Assembly: GCA_002205965.3 (NCBI GenBank)
Contig: NADL03000471.1
Coordinates: 1,798,001-1,862,000, forward strand
Direction: 5' to 3'
DNA length: 64,000 bases
From: Kappaphycus alvarezii
Taxonomy: Eukaryota; Rhodophyta; Florideophyceae; Gigartinales; Solieriaceae
Positions 21,522 through 31,699 of the stretch are shown here, one piece after another. Below the pieces are notes generated by a model. It searched no databases and had not been told where the DNA came from. It saw nothing but the letters and a program-made list of their open reading frames with translations. The position numbers and the translations under genes were made by a program. Position 1 is the stretch's first letter; the number at the start of each line of letters is the position of its first letter.

Positions 21522-22155
21522 TGATATAATGAAAATTGTGGATATTCTTTGGTATGCTGCGCTGGCCGAGTTGGCATGCTGCGCTGGCCGAGTTGGCATG
21601 CTGCGCTGGCCGAGTTGGCATGCTGTGCTGGTTGAGTTGGCATGCTGCGCTGGCTGAGCTGTCACTGTACTTTCAATTATATTTTTAATTATTTTTAGAG
21701 GGATGCTTTGCACTGTACTGTGGCGGTGCAGACTTGGCACATAGGTACTGTATAGGTGCTACAAAATGTGAGGGTTGAAAACTCTATATAAGGGGCTTTT
21801 TGCATGAAATGGTAGGACTACTTGGGAGCCAGCATACCCGAGCGGGGCGCTCAACAAGTTAAGTCAAACACAAAGCATAAAATAAGTTGGCAGACAACTT
21901 CAAGCCCAGTCCCAAATAGCTAGGAAGTTGAGAGTCAACTTCAGACCCAAGGAGAATTTATTTTACGCTAGTCACTAAGCATAGGTGGTAGACCCTGCTC
22001 CTTTTATACTTGCTTGTAGCTTCCTCAACTCTCTTCTATATACACTCCCTTTTGCTCGTTCAACAATACCACGGTAGCACTTTTGTCGCTCGCAACACCT
22101 CCTTCTCAGGGTAATTGGTTCTGAGGATCTCTTCCCCGCCGATTTACCTCTATCA
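21522..22155 (+). repeat. 3' LTR of gypsy element
   Basis: 634 bp, colinear with 17632-18162 and about 100 bp longer, mainly through four extra copies of a 22-bp unit. Other differences are a few small indels and substitutions. It ends CTCTATCA and is followed by the CTGAT duplication. Confidence 0.92.
21549..21658 (+). repeat. 22-bp tandem repeat, five units, in 3' LTR
   Basis: Five consecutive 22-bp units of the type TTGGCATGCTGCGCTGGCCG+AG; the fourth carries GTGCTGGTTG and the last GGCTG. The 5' LTR has a single unit at the same place. The 88-bp difference arose after, or during, the last reverse transcription. Confidence 0.92.
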
Positions 22156-22160
22156 CTGAT
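22156..22160 (+). repeat. Target site duplication CTGAT, right
   Basis: Exact copy of 17627-17631 directly after the 3' LTR. Confidence 0.9.
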
Positions 22161-25100
22161 ATCACATTATTCATAATGCCATAAAAGATATCCCAATATA
22201 TATGTACGGTCTATATTGAGCAGAATAAAGTCATCAAAGAAAGACAAAGGGGGTGAACTTCCGGTAAGTAACAGCGCAAATGCCCGCTTTTATAAGCGAC
22301 GTGATGCTTGTGCTTTACATTTTTAACAACTATTACCTGATTACTATCCATAAAGGATTCAGTTTGGTCATGACATCCACAGTACACATCTTGGATAGGT
22401 GTCAGCTAACGAATCTCTCACAATAATCACCCTCTGTTCCAGTTCTGGTGCGTGAAGCAGGCAAGATTTCTTACCATTCAACAGAACAACGCGCAATACA
22501 CAAATCTACTTGGTCTCGGATAGGCTGAATTCCAAAAAGACGAGAAAAGCACGCGTTTTTGGCCGGATCGTACAGCTTTTTGCGTAGTCACACATAATCC
22601 CATATCTGGTAAGCAGGCAGGATCACATACGTCTGTTTTCGGGGCCAACCCTTGACATGCAACACTATTCTGTAAAAGGTGGCTTCAAGTTAAAAGGGGA
22701 GACCAGCACCCTTTCTAGCCAGAAAGTTTGGCTTTGTGTTACGACATCGATTATCATCAGATGTGGTACGCGGCGACCTGCACTCTTCGTTGCCCAAGCA
22801 TTCAGAATGAAGATCCCTATTAGCCTGGGAGTATCTGGGTCGGCCGAACCACAAAAAGGCGCCAATTACCAGATAAACCTGTCCCAGCGTGATTCATGAG
22901 CTCCAGTGTGTTGAATTGTTATTGCCAAGGCTGCACGAAATCTCCCAACGACACAAGCCAAATGAGTCACAAGTGAGTCTCTGGTGCGTGTAACCTAGCT
23001 AAAGGACATCTGTTGTCAATGCAAGCAGGTTATGGTGGCCATTGCATTACTTCATGGACGATTTGATAAGTAGACAGAAGGGCGCATAGCTTGCGACATT
23101 GCAGATACCGTCGAATAGGGATGACATGAGCCAATAGACAGAGGTCTCGACTGCTGGTTTAGACTTGGGGCAAACCCACAGGTGGATAGATGTTTGACTA
23201 TTGTGCTGTGCGTCGTAAGAATGCTTTTGGTTATGAGCGAAATATCTCAGCTTTAATTTGTAGCAGGATGTTAAGGCCCTATAAAACTTTAACATTAACT
23301 ACAAAGATCAACATCGAAAGAACACCTAGATTTTCATTAGTGTGGATAAGTTGGATAAAATAGCAAAGCCTTCTCAAGATATTCTAAAAAGTTGAGAAGG
23401 GTTTAAGAACTTTGTTCACGTGTGACTGTGCCTAGGCGGGGGGGTCAGTGGGTGTAATGGGGTTTTTATTGACAACGAGCAATGGTACAGTAGGTGGGGT
23501 TGAGCTAGAGATTTAAGGAGACGATGCCCACTTTGCTTAACGAGTGGTACTGTACAGTACACCCGATAACAAGAAGTGGAGATACAAGGGAAGTTTACTT
23601 AACTTTCCTGATGAAAGCAATAGCGCAGACGAGGCCTAATTTGAGTTACAGTAAGCTGCGTTGGTTCAGTGCTTCTGGTGAAGGTGTACTGCAGCATCAC
23701 TTTTTGAAGCAGTTTGTTCGCGATTTGGATGCAGTGATACCGAGGCAGCCTAGTCCAAAAATCTCATCGATACGATAATCTCGAGACAACTGATGACAGT
23801 GTAACGAAAACTTTTGGACAGACGACAGACCAATATTTTCATCCGAGGAAGAAGAAATTTGAAACGTTTATGACAATCCCTGAAACATATTTTAGTCACA
23901 TATCGTGACAAGAGCAGAAGTGGGGAAATAGGAGGTATGGGTACTGAATTTGGAGGAGAAGAAGGCAAGTATTCTTCACTTGGTACAACGCACTCTCAGC
24001 GGCGTGGATACAACGACCACATCTTCCATACATTAAATATAACTCGAGAATCCCCTATTCCTAATTTTCTCGGTTTGTTGTAGAGAAGAAAGTGGTTTGG
24101 TTTACAGTGATTTGGGACAGATCGGGTCCTAAAAGTGCAACAGAATAATGCTTCCGTCAAAGCAATGTACACCTTACCAACTAGCGCGTTGTTTTTCCCG
24201 CTTCCTACTGCTGCACTTTTGCCGCATACCGCACAGACTAGCAACTGATCTATGGCACCATCAACACGGCAAACCTATCTCCAAACATAAAAACATCCAA
24301 GGCTCCCCCTCTTAACATGTCAATGCGATGCATGTCTATGGAATTCTGTTCTTGACAATACTCGCGGTAAGCCAGCCATGTCATGCTTTTCCCTCTCAAT
24401 GCAGAAAGGCGGAAAAACATTGCTGTCTGTGCTGTAAACAAAAGGCAAAAGAGAATTATTGTCAATGCAATGCGAGGATTTCCTCAAGTACCGCTACCAG
24501 AGTTGAGTCGTTATGAGTTCGACGGCTGTCGACCCGAAATAGAAATGGTTGGCTGCCAATACTCATCTGGATGCACAGGACAGCAAGAGCTCCAGTAATT
24601 TGTTTTCCCTGAGTCGTCCAAATATTTTAGTTGCAAACACGGCTTCGTCTTTGAAACACCCGCCATCAGAAGAAACAACCTTGAGCATGTTTGCGTGAAA
24701 AGTTTCTCACTGTTTCCGTTCGACATACATACAATGCTTGATTTTATAGGTTCTCTAATATTATTTTTTGGTCTCAAGCCCATCTATTAGGGTGATCTCG
24801 CGCGCTGCTGCTCTCTTAGAGATTAGATGTGAGCCTACATCCACTATGCCTAATCCCTAAGGAACACCTGGCGTCACTTAAGGCATTGACCGTACTTTCC
24901 AGATACTAAACTAGGCCAACTTGCACCACACCACCCCATTATCTTGAACACGTTTAAAATACACGAGGGATAGCAGCCCCGTACCTTTCAAATAGTAAAG
25001 AACATAAGCACTCCCAAACTTCCTCCTTTTTTGAAGACAAAATGAAGTCTTTGGATACCCCAATATGAAAAGCAAACCAAGTCTCCTCTGCTTCCAGAGA

Positions 25101-25956
25101 AAAGCACTCCACTTTTTCTTTTTTGCTACATTTCACCAGCGCACCAACAAACACATGTTTGCTATGTACGTAACCTTACACCTAAGAAACTTTGAGCCAA
25201 CCTTTCGAGTCTAGGCTTTTCCTTTACTGCATACCAATTAGCGCTACTGTACCCACGTTTGGTACCACAGCCCATCTCACTCTCAACCCAACAAGCAGCT
25301 CAACTTTCCCCCCATACAAAGCTTTTGGGAATGAATATGTTCAGCCGAAAGGCGGACGTTACAATAAGGTGACAGCCATTCTATGGTTTTAGCAAACATC
25401 TTCATTACAGTAAATAACCCATCCTTTCCCCAATGTGGTAAGAACAACTTCATAAATGATGGAGTGTCCTGCCACTCGCTAAATTTCACCCAATGAAAAA
25501 TGGATGGTGGTTATGCTTGAATAAAAGGGGTAAAGGTAACCTTTTAATGTAAAATGTTGAAGTGGGGACAGAGACGATCTGGCCCAGAATAAAAGGGATG
25601 CAGATTCAGGTTGAGAGATTAGAGGCCCCAATCAGCTTAAAATCGCACACTATTAACGAGAGAGGTTTGACAATGGGGGGACATCGAAGCTGAGGTTGCG
25701 CTGAATAAACTGTTTTGCAGTGCTGCAATGCCGTCCGGGTTTGATGTAAATGCCTGCCGCGAGAGCATCTAGAATTTAATGCGAGCCGTAGTTGGGGTGC
25801 AGATGATATCGACACTGGACATGGAGGAAGATTTGACATCATAAGACAGCAAATTCCATCACAGACAGTCTCCGCAAAGCGCGCAAATCAGCAATGCCGA
25901 CGTGCTATGTCACGGCTTATCTAGTCATACCGCTCCAAACTACTAGGCGCGTAGCT
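22161..25956. other. Anonymous repeat mosaic
   Basis: Only short unassigned frames occur (for example 22657-22899 plus, 23524-23778 plus, 24783-24511 minus). A TACTGTACAGTACA motif is at about 23547. None of the frames shows a recognised domain. Confidence 0.3.
24788..24914. repeat. Dispersed repeat P1, copy 1
   Basis: About 127 bp related to 29740-29867: shared AGGGTGATCT, TACATCCACTA, TAATCCC, AAGGAACA, CTGGCGTCA and TACTTTC blocks in the same order and spacing. The parent element is unknown. Confidence 0.65.
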
Positions 25957-26629
25957 TCATGATCTTAGTTTGGGAATGAATTGACGATAATGCATTTCTG
26001 GTGTGCCTGTGGGATCCGAGTAATAGAGCCAAGAATTAACCAGTGTTTTTACGTCGGCCACGTGCAGTGGGGTGCGAGTTAGGATGCCATTGCAAAAGAC
26101 GACCATATGATGGAACTGAGTCGCCAATAGATTCGCCAACGGATCGTGGCTGCAGTAGTAAGGATATCAGAGTGGAGACCTATGCGGCGCGAGAGCTTGT
26201 GTTCTAAATCCTTGACCTTGTCTCGGCGAGCCAAATCCGCGGCGGCGCCAGGGGCCACAGTAGCCGTAGGGCGGACGGCGGCGTTGAATGGATAGAAGAA
26301 AGTAATTTCAGAGGCGATGGGACGGGTCTCATGACCGTTCGAAGCGGCGGGGGGTGGACGAGAATGTCGGTGACCCGTAGGTCGTTGTGGTGTGTGAAGG
26401 CATTTCGGATCGAGTTGTGACGAGTGTTGCGTAGCAGACACCGATACCAATGAATTCCATGCCGGTACAAGCAACTTACTGATGGATACATACTGTACAA
26501 TATACTGTACTGTACTGTAATAAAGAAATTGGGACCTTCATTTAAAGATAAATAATACAGAGTTTCTTGTTGCCCTATAACGCGTCCATATTTGTGTGAC
26601 AAATCCCCATTCCGCCTCCGCCTTGCCAA
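25957..26629 (-). other. Possible decayed minus-strand gene, unidentified
   Basis: Overlapping minus-strand frames (26629-26204 of 141 codons, 26474-26079 of 131 codons, 26139-25957 of 60 codons) make this more GC-rich stretch stand out from its surroundings. The 131-codon frame has an Ala/Arg-rich part and a charged KVKDLEHKLSRR segment. No family was recognised, and the frames overlap so only one can be right. Confidence 0.2.
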
Positions 26630-26930
26630 CCTTCGACACTGTTCCTTCTAGAGGGAACTGTAAGTGCAACCGCTGCAAACTCATTGCTACCAGAGCGCAT
26701 TCAATTTTTACCTTTTGTTCATTGGCGTCTACGGCTTCATTTGCGAAAGACCTCAAATTAGACTTCAGCAGGGTGCCATTTTTGCGCAGTCAAAAATTGG
26801 CACCTCTCTGGCTTTTGAGAAACAAATGTTACTCCTTTTATTCCATGCCTCATTCTACGTGAAGTTTCTTAGTAACAGAGAGTAAGGGGCGTGTTGAATG
26901 CGATAATACAGAAGGCTGAAAACCGTGCGA

Positions 26931-26984
26931 GTTTTCGAGGTAGGCGTTGGGTAACGAAGAGGATGGCAGACGTCTTCAATCTGT
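26931..26984. repeat. Dispersed repeat P2, copy 1
   Basis: GTTTTCGAGGTAGGCGTTGG followed by GTAACGAAGAGGATGGCAGA and CGTCT. Related copies lie at 28351-28396 and 30320-30362. Confidence 0.55.
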
Positions 26985-27259
26985 CGAGAGAGATATGCAG
27001 AGACCAGACAACAGATAAACCGCATCAGAGGGGACCACCAGCGCGGCGTGCCGTTGCTAAAGGGTGATTGCGCCGGCGACAAATGCTCGTGGCTCTACTC
27101 GCAAAAGCTCTTGCCAAGCCCGTGGCAACGAATAATGCAACCGGACGCCATTCTCCAAGCATAGAAATTGGAACGGGGGTGCTCGGTTCCATAGGGCGAT
27201 GCAGAACCAAACCCTTGATACCGTCTGTACTTGTCTGTCTGACATGGCGGCGTTAAGAA

Positions 27260-27862
27260 TAATGAATGGCTGGTCGAGAGACTAGTCTTACGGATAAGTG
27301 GGGTTGGTTTACTGCAAATGTCAGTAGAATGAAAATTCTCTCGTTGACTTCCTAGCACTTCAATACCGGTCTACCGTCCACATATGCCCTTTTCTTAATA
27401 CCTGAAGTTTCGACTAGATGGTCGAAGTTTTCCATTCAAAGAATTGCTGTTACGGAGAATTACGACGGTAAAAGAAACTGAACGCTTCAGTGTTTGCAGC
27501 AACGATATAACTACTATGGAAACTTTTGAAGCTTTGAGCTCCTTGGGTTGATATTTGACTTGCATGAGAACGGAACTTTTTTGCACATATCGTACGATCC
27601 AAGCAAAGGGGGAATTGCGGGGTTGTTTAATTTTGAAATCTATAGTGGCTGTTATCTGGCGGCGTAACAAGGCAGATTCAGCATCAGTAAAATTCACAGT
27701 TATTCTGAAGAAGAAGAAGACTTTACCAAGCAGGAAAGGGGAAGTTATTATTCTGGTGCTAGTCAGTACTGACATCTTGATCTTCTTCGCAGATTGTGTG
27801 GAATGGTTTGGAAGTTTTACTCTTGAAAGATGTATTCGATCTATCCTAAAGTTTGCAGACAA
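27260..27862 (-). pseudogene. Copia RNase H fragment (element 3)
   Basis: The 155-codon minus frame 27862-27395 contains VNFTDAESALLRRQ (F-T-D-A block with the first catalytic Asp), a KASKVSIVVISLLQTLKR segment where the catalytic Glu block should be, and FTVVILRNSNSLNGKL in place of TDSKSLFDV. The next frame downstream has KKRAYVDG and an AVNQPHLSVRLVSR stretch resembling the N-x-A-D-x-L-T-K end. It follows the RNase H pattern of the elements at 0.9, 6.5 and 14.9 kb, but more weakly. Part of the antisense strand (27810-27878) also carries the 107-bp unit. Confidence 0.4.
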
Positions 27863-27878
27863 TCACAATCGACTCGCA
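27810..27878 (+). repeat. 107-bp unit, partial copy 2
   Basis: GTTTTACTCTTGAAAGATGT, then ATTCGATCTATCCTAAAG and CAATCACAATCGACTC, matching 17178-17244 and 31138-31200. The right end diverges after CGACTC. Confidence 0.55.
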
Positions 27879-28350
27879 GATTGTCAAGGGACATTTACTC
27901 GTGTAAGACAGGCAACTTCAGTTAAAAGTGATACTATTTTCTTGGAGCGAAGCAGCAAGTCATTCTGAAAACCTTCAGAAGAAATAACCTGTACTTTTTC
28001 TGGGCCTACCTTAAATAACTGACGTGGGCTAGAAGTGTTAAAAATGTGATAAATCTACTTGATCCATCGCGTGTTGTAGCTCAATGAATCTTACGCGGAT
28101 CTACTGGACAGAGATAACTAACGGTAAGAGATTCGGTGTTGACTGGGTTTATTGTTGTGAGTCCATGGAGGTCAAATCTTTTCTGTAGTGTATCAACAGT
28201 TTTTGTTTATTCCAATAAACCAAGGCTAGGTATAATTCAAGATCAGGGAAGTAAGCAGAAATAGTATGGCGACAGCAACGCACGATACAGCGAAAAAATA
28301 TAGGACGAATAGAGGGTGTGTTTACTGTGATATGGCTGGGGACCAGGGAA

Positions 28351-28396
28351 GTTTTCGAAGTAGGCATTGGTTAACGAATACAGCAGGATGACATAC
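28351..28396. repeat. Dispersed repeat P2, copy 2
   Basis: GTTTTCGAAGTAGGCATTGG followed by TTAACGAATA and AGGATGACA, matching 26931-26984 with a few changes. Confidence 0.5.
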
Positions 28397-28411
28397 TTTT
28401 AGGGGGGGGTC

Positions 28412-28733
28412 AGGGAGCACTGCCGCAACCTTTCATGTAAATGCTCACTCCTACCATTTCTCTCCATCCAATTCTGTGTAAATGGGGGGTTAATTTACTG
28501 TGGTGGATATGTGGGTTGGTATCCAGTAAATTTGTACCGAAGCGTAGATATCGTATCATTGTCAAGCCAATTGCGAAACCGTACGATGCGTCGAAAGCTG
28601 TGGATGGCACTCCAATCTACCAGAAGGTGGAAGGGAGGCATCCAATTCTTACTTCATTTACAGCAGCATACAAGCTGTGTGGATATCAGCAGCTTATCTG
28701 GTACAATAAACGAACCCTTGTGCCTCCCTTTTA
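28412..28733. repeat. Dispersed repeat P3, split copy
   Basis: 28412-28456 (CACTGCCGCAACC ... ATGCTCACTCCTACCAT) and 28648-28733 (CATACAAGCTGTGTGG ... TGCCTCCC) together correspond to the continuous stretch 29599-29702, as if about 190 bp were inserted in this copy or deleted in the other. Confidence 0.5.
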
Positions 28734-29598
28734 TGTTGATCAAATTTCATATGCGCCATTTTGTACTTTACAGTATTCCGTATCACAATTCAATATGTTA
28801 TCATAATATGGTGTATGCTGCATCCTCAAGGACGTCACGTGAGTTAGCAAACTGATAATCAACACTGTCAATGCCCCTTTTCACCTCACAATGACAACCT
28901 TCAACCTGCTCCCGAGCTTTATCGCAGCGCACGCTGATAAGTAACAAAAATACTAGAGGTTTACAGGCGGATTACCAGCTAGGAACAGGCTCGTCCAGTA
29001 GATACTGAATGCAATAAACTTCTTGTTCCTACCTGCACGCTCTCCCATATCAAGGACGTGGTACGATCGATCGCCAGCCGTGCCTTGGAATCAATATTCC
29101 AGGATGAGGGTCATTGTCCTGTGACAACACGGCACGTTGATGGTCACCTCATACAACGCCTGCTAGACTAACTGCTACTTCTCTGCTGGTGGAATGCTTA
29201 GTTATTTGCACTGTAGACAACCTTCTAATCACTCGCAGTAAACTAAACCAACTCCATTTACCCTTTTGCCTATCGAGGGTATCTCAGGAATGAAGAGCCA
29301 TCGAAAGGAAGAACATATGCAAAGGAGATGCCTTGAAGTGACCTTGCATATAATTGGCCCGAAAATAAAAACAGCCTCAAATGTCGTGAAGGAAGAGAAC
29401 TTACTACTCATTGTGGCAACGTACATAAAGCAATTCTGGCGGTATTGGGTGTGGAAAAACATCAAGTGAAAATATCTCAAGGAGTTGTCAATATTTATTG
29501 GACTCCAGAGGAAGAGCTGACGACTAACGGGCTGAATTGTCAGGTAATTTAGCTACTCAAAATTGCAATGCAGAAAACATAGAAAAACACCTGTCCAA

Positions 29599-29702
29599 TC
29601 CCTGCCGCAACGCTTCTTGTACATGCTCGCTACCACCATACAAGTTGTGTGGTATCAGCCAGCTAATCCGTTACAGTAAATGAAACCCCCTGCCTCCCCC
29701 TT
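29599..29702. repeat. Dispersed repeat P3, continuous copy
   Basis: CCTGCCGCAACGC, ATGCTCGCTACCACCATACA, AGTTGTGTGG, TATCAGCCAGCTAATCCG and TGCCTCCC; related to 28412-28456 plus 28648-28733. Confidence 0.55.
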
Positions 29703-29739
29703 TGTCAATGCCCTGTGGCAGATCTCCAGCTCGTCTTCT

Positions 29740-29867
29740 AGGGTGATCTGCGTGCACTGCTGATCACTGATTGTGTAAGCTTACATCCACTACGCATAAT
29801 CCCGTAAGGAACAACTGGCGTCATTTTAGAAAAATATTTTTACCATACTTTCTAAATATTGAACTAC
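29740..29867. repeat. Dispersed repeat P1, copy 2
   Basis: Counterpart of 24788-24914 with similar block order. It lies directly after a P3 copy, so P3 and P1 may be parts of one larger element. Confidence 0.65.
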
Positions 29868-30319
29868 CGAAACTTTCTCCTCCATATTCGGGGAAATAAA
29901 TACACAGTTGGGGCTATAACAATTCGTTTAGTGTGGGGGTCCAAGGCATGGTGAATATAACTATTTTACATCTTCGAGAGGAAGTAGCGCTATCGTAAGT
30001 CGAAATTTCCGACCTGATCTTACTCTTTAATAGCTAGAATGTTCCGGCGGTGTTGGTACCGATGCACCACATCCTTAGATTACACTATCGTAATACACTG
30101 ACCAAGATTCCAACGGGACACACACACAAGAGCAAGAGCAACGTGTTGTTTTGCTTAGGCCATTTCTACATACACAGTAAGCACCTGCATCAAGTCTATT
30201 TAGTACGAAGACTGAACCATCCCACGTCAACCAGGTTTTGTTGAAAATTCCTGATCGGGGGAGATTAGGATTACCATGAGATTTTGAAGGGCTGTACACC
30301 GAGGGGGTTTAGAGGAAGG

Positions 30320-30362
30320 TGTTTTGGTGTTGTGTAACGAGGAGGATGGCAGACGTCTCATA
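30320..30362. repeat. Dispersed repeat P2, copy 3
   Basis: GTGTAACGAGGAGGATGGCA followed by GACGTCT, sharing the right half of the P2 unit. Confidence 0.5.
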
Positions 30363-31134
30363 CTGTTTAGAATAATGTGTTTCCTGATCTATTGTCACCC
30401 GACACTCTCTGCAGGAAATACTGGGATCAACAAGCAGTTTTCGCCAAGGGGGGGGGGAATGATGGGGTAGTTGGATCATCGGTTGACACTTCGAGCGGGG
30501 GAATCTAAACGGAGTTTGGAGAGAAGGAAAGGAGAGAACAAAAACGGGTCTGCGCCTCGTGACCCTGTGATCGTCAAGTGGTATGTCATTATAATCTTAG
30601 ATGAACGTTATGGACGGTCACTGCCCCATTCGGTGAAAATCATCGCTGTGGCAGACACGCTGCCGACGTGCTCGGCATTTCAGATGCAGTGGAAACCAGT
30701 GTTATCTTTGCTCGTGCAATGCGACTTAAGGGTGTAGGTCCAAGAGCGGTACAAACTTTAGCTCACCTGCATCAGAATGTTAAACGAAGCTGTAAACCGT
30801 TGCCATTGCAATAACCAACCCATTCCCTCCGAAATTTTAGGAAAAAAAAAACGCAAGACAACCGCGATACTGGAAAGCTGCTCCCCATCATAGGGCACAT
30901 ATTCGTAAATAGTTATAAAATAGGGAAACTGTATCAGAACAAACACCAACCACCTGCCCGTTGTTTTTCATTTAGTCCTGCGCAATGAAAGGAAATCACG
31001 CAGTGCTGCGCAGCCCAAAGATTCTTTTCATGCCGAGAAGCGAATTGATTGATCATTGAGCAGGAGTTGTGGTAGATGGGTTGAACGGTGGAACTCATTT
31101 CCTCTTGTTTGAGAGGCCAGTAGGAGAAAGGCTT

Positions 31135-31231
31135 CGGTGTTTTACTCTTGGAAGATATATTCGATATATCCTAAGTTTTCCAGACAACCACCATCGACTC
31201 AAAAAGACATGCCGGCACAGTAATAGGGGAA
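31135..31231 (+). repeat. 107-bp unit, copy 3
   Basis: From GGTGTTTTACTCTTGGAAGA to CACAGTAATAGGGGAA, colinear with 17176-17272 at high identity. Similarity ends on both sides at about the points where copy 1 interrupts the LTR-like repeat. Confidence 0.65.
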
Positions 31232-31699
31232 ATAACGCTTCCTTAAAGGCCACCTTGAGGCCAGCCATCAAGCAGGCTAGGAGACAAGTGCCAATTTGCG
31301 AAAACTACCCGTGTAGTTCATCGCCATATGACTTCGCCAAAGATTTTATTACGGCAGAGAGTGGTACTCTGGGCGTGAGCAGCCACTTTTGCGTTTCTAC
31401 ACTTAGAAATTTGTCACCGAACTCTACCGTAATTGTTTCCAATTAATTTTTTCAAAAATTGATGGTATCGGGTTGTCAGTATGAATATCCGCATGTAAAC
31501 TGGGGTTTGCTTACTGCAACAGAGAAACTGGCTGATGCCCAGTCAACTTGTATGAATTGCCTTGCAGGTTTCTCAAGAAACCAAGCGAATAAAGATTACG
31601 GGCTCTGCGTTACTGCATTCTAAATTTCTTCAGGGCTTGGAATTACCGATGCATTCATGGAGTTAAGGCGATTTGCTGTTTTTAATTGTTGCTACACTG

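Larger units (their letters stand above)
17632..22155 (+). mobile_element. Ty3/gypsy LTR retrotransposon, RT-deleted
   Basis: Complete insertion of 4524 bp with TG...CA LTRs, a perfect CTGAT duplication, a primer-binding site, gag with two zinc knuckles, an aspartic protease, RNase H, integrase and a polypurine tract, in gypsy order (RNase H before integrase). The reverse transcriptase catalytic core is missing between protease and RNase H. The LTRs are nearly identical apart from a tandem-repeat expansion and small indels, so this is the youngest large insertion in the window. It could only have moved with enzymes from a full-length relative, or lost RT after insertion. Confidence 0.93.
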
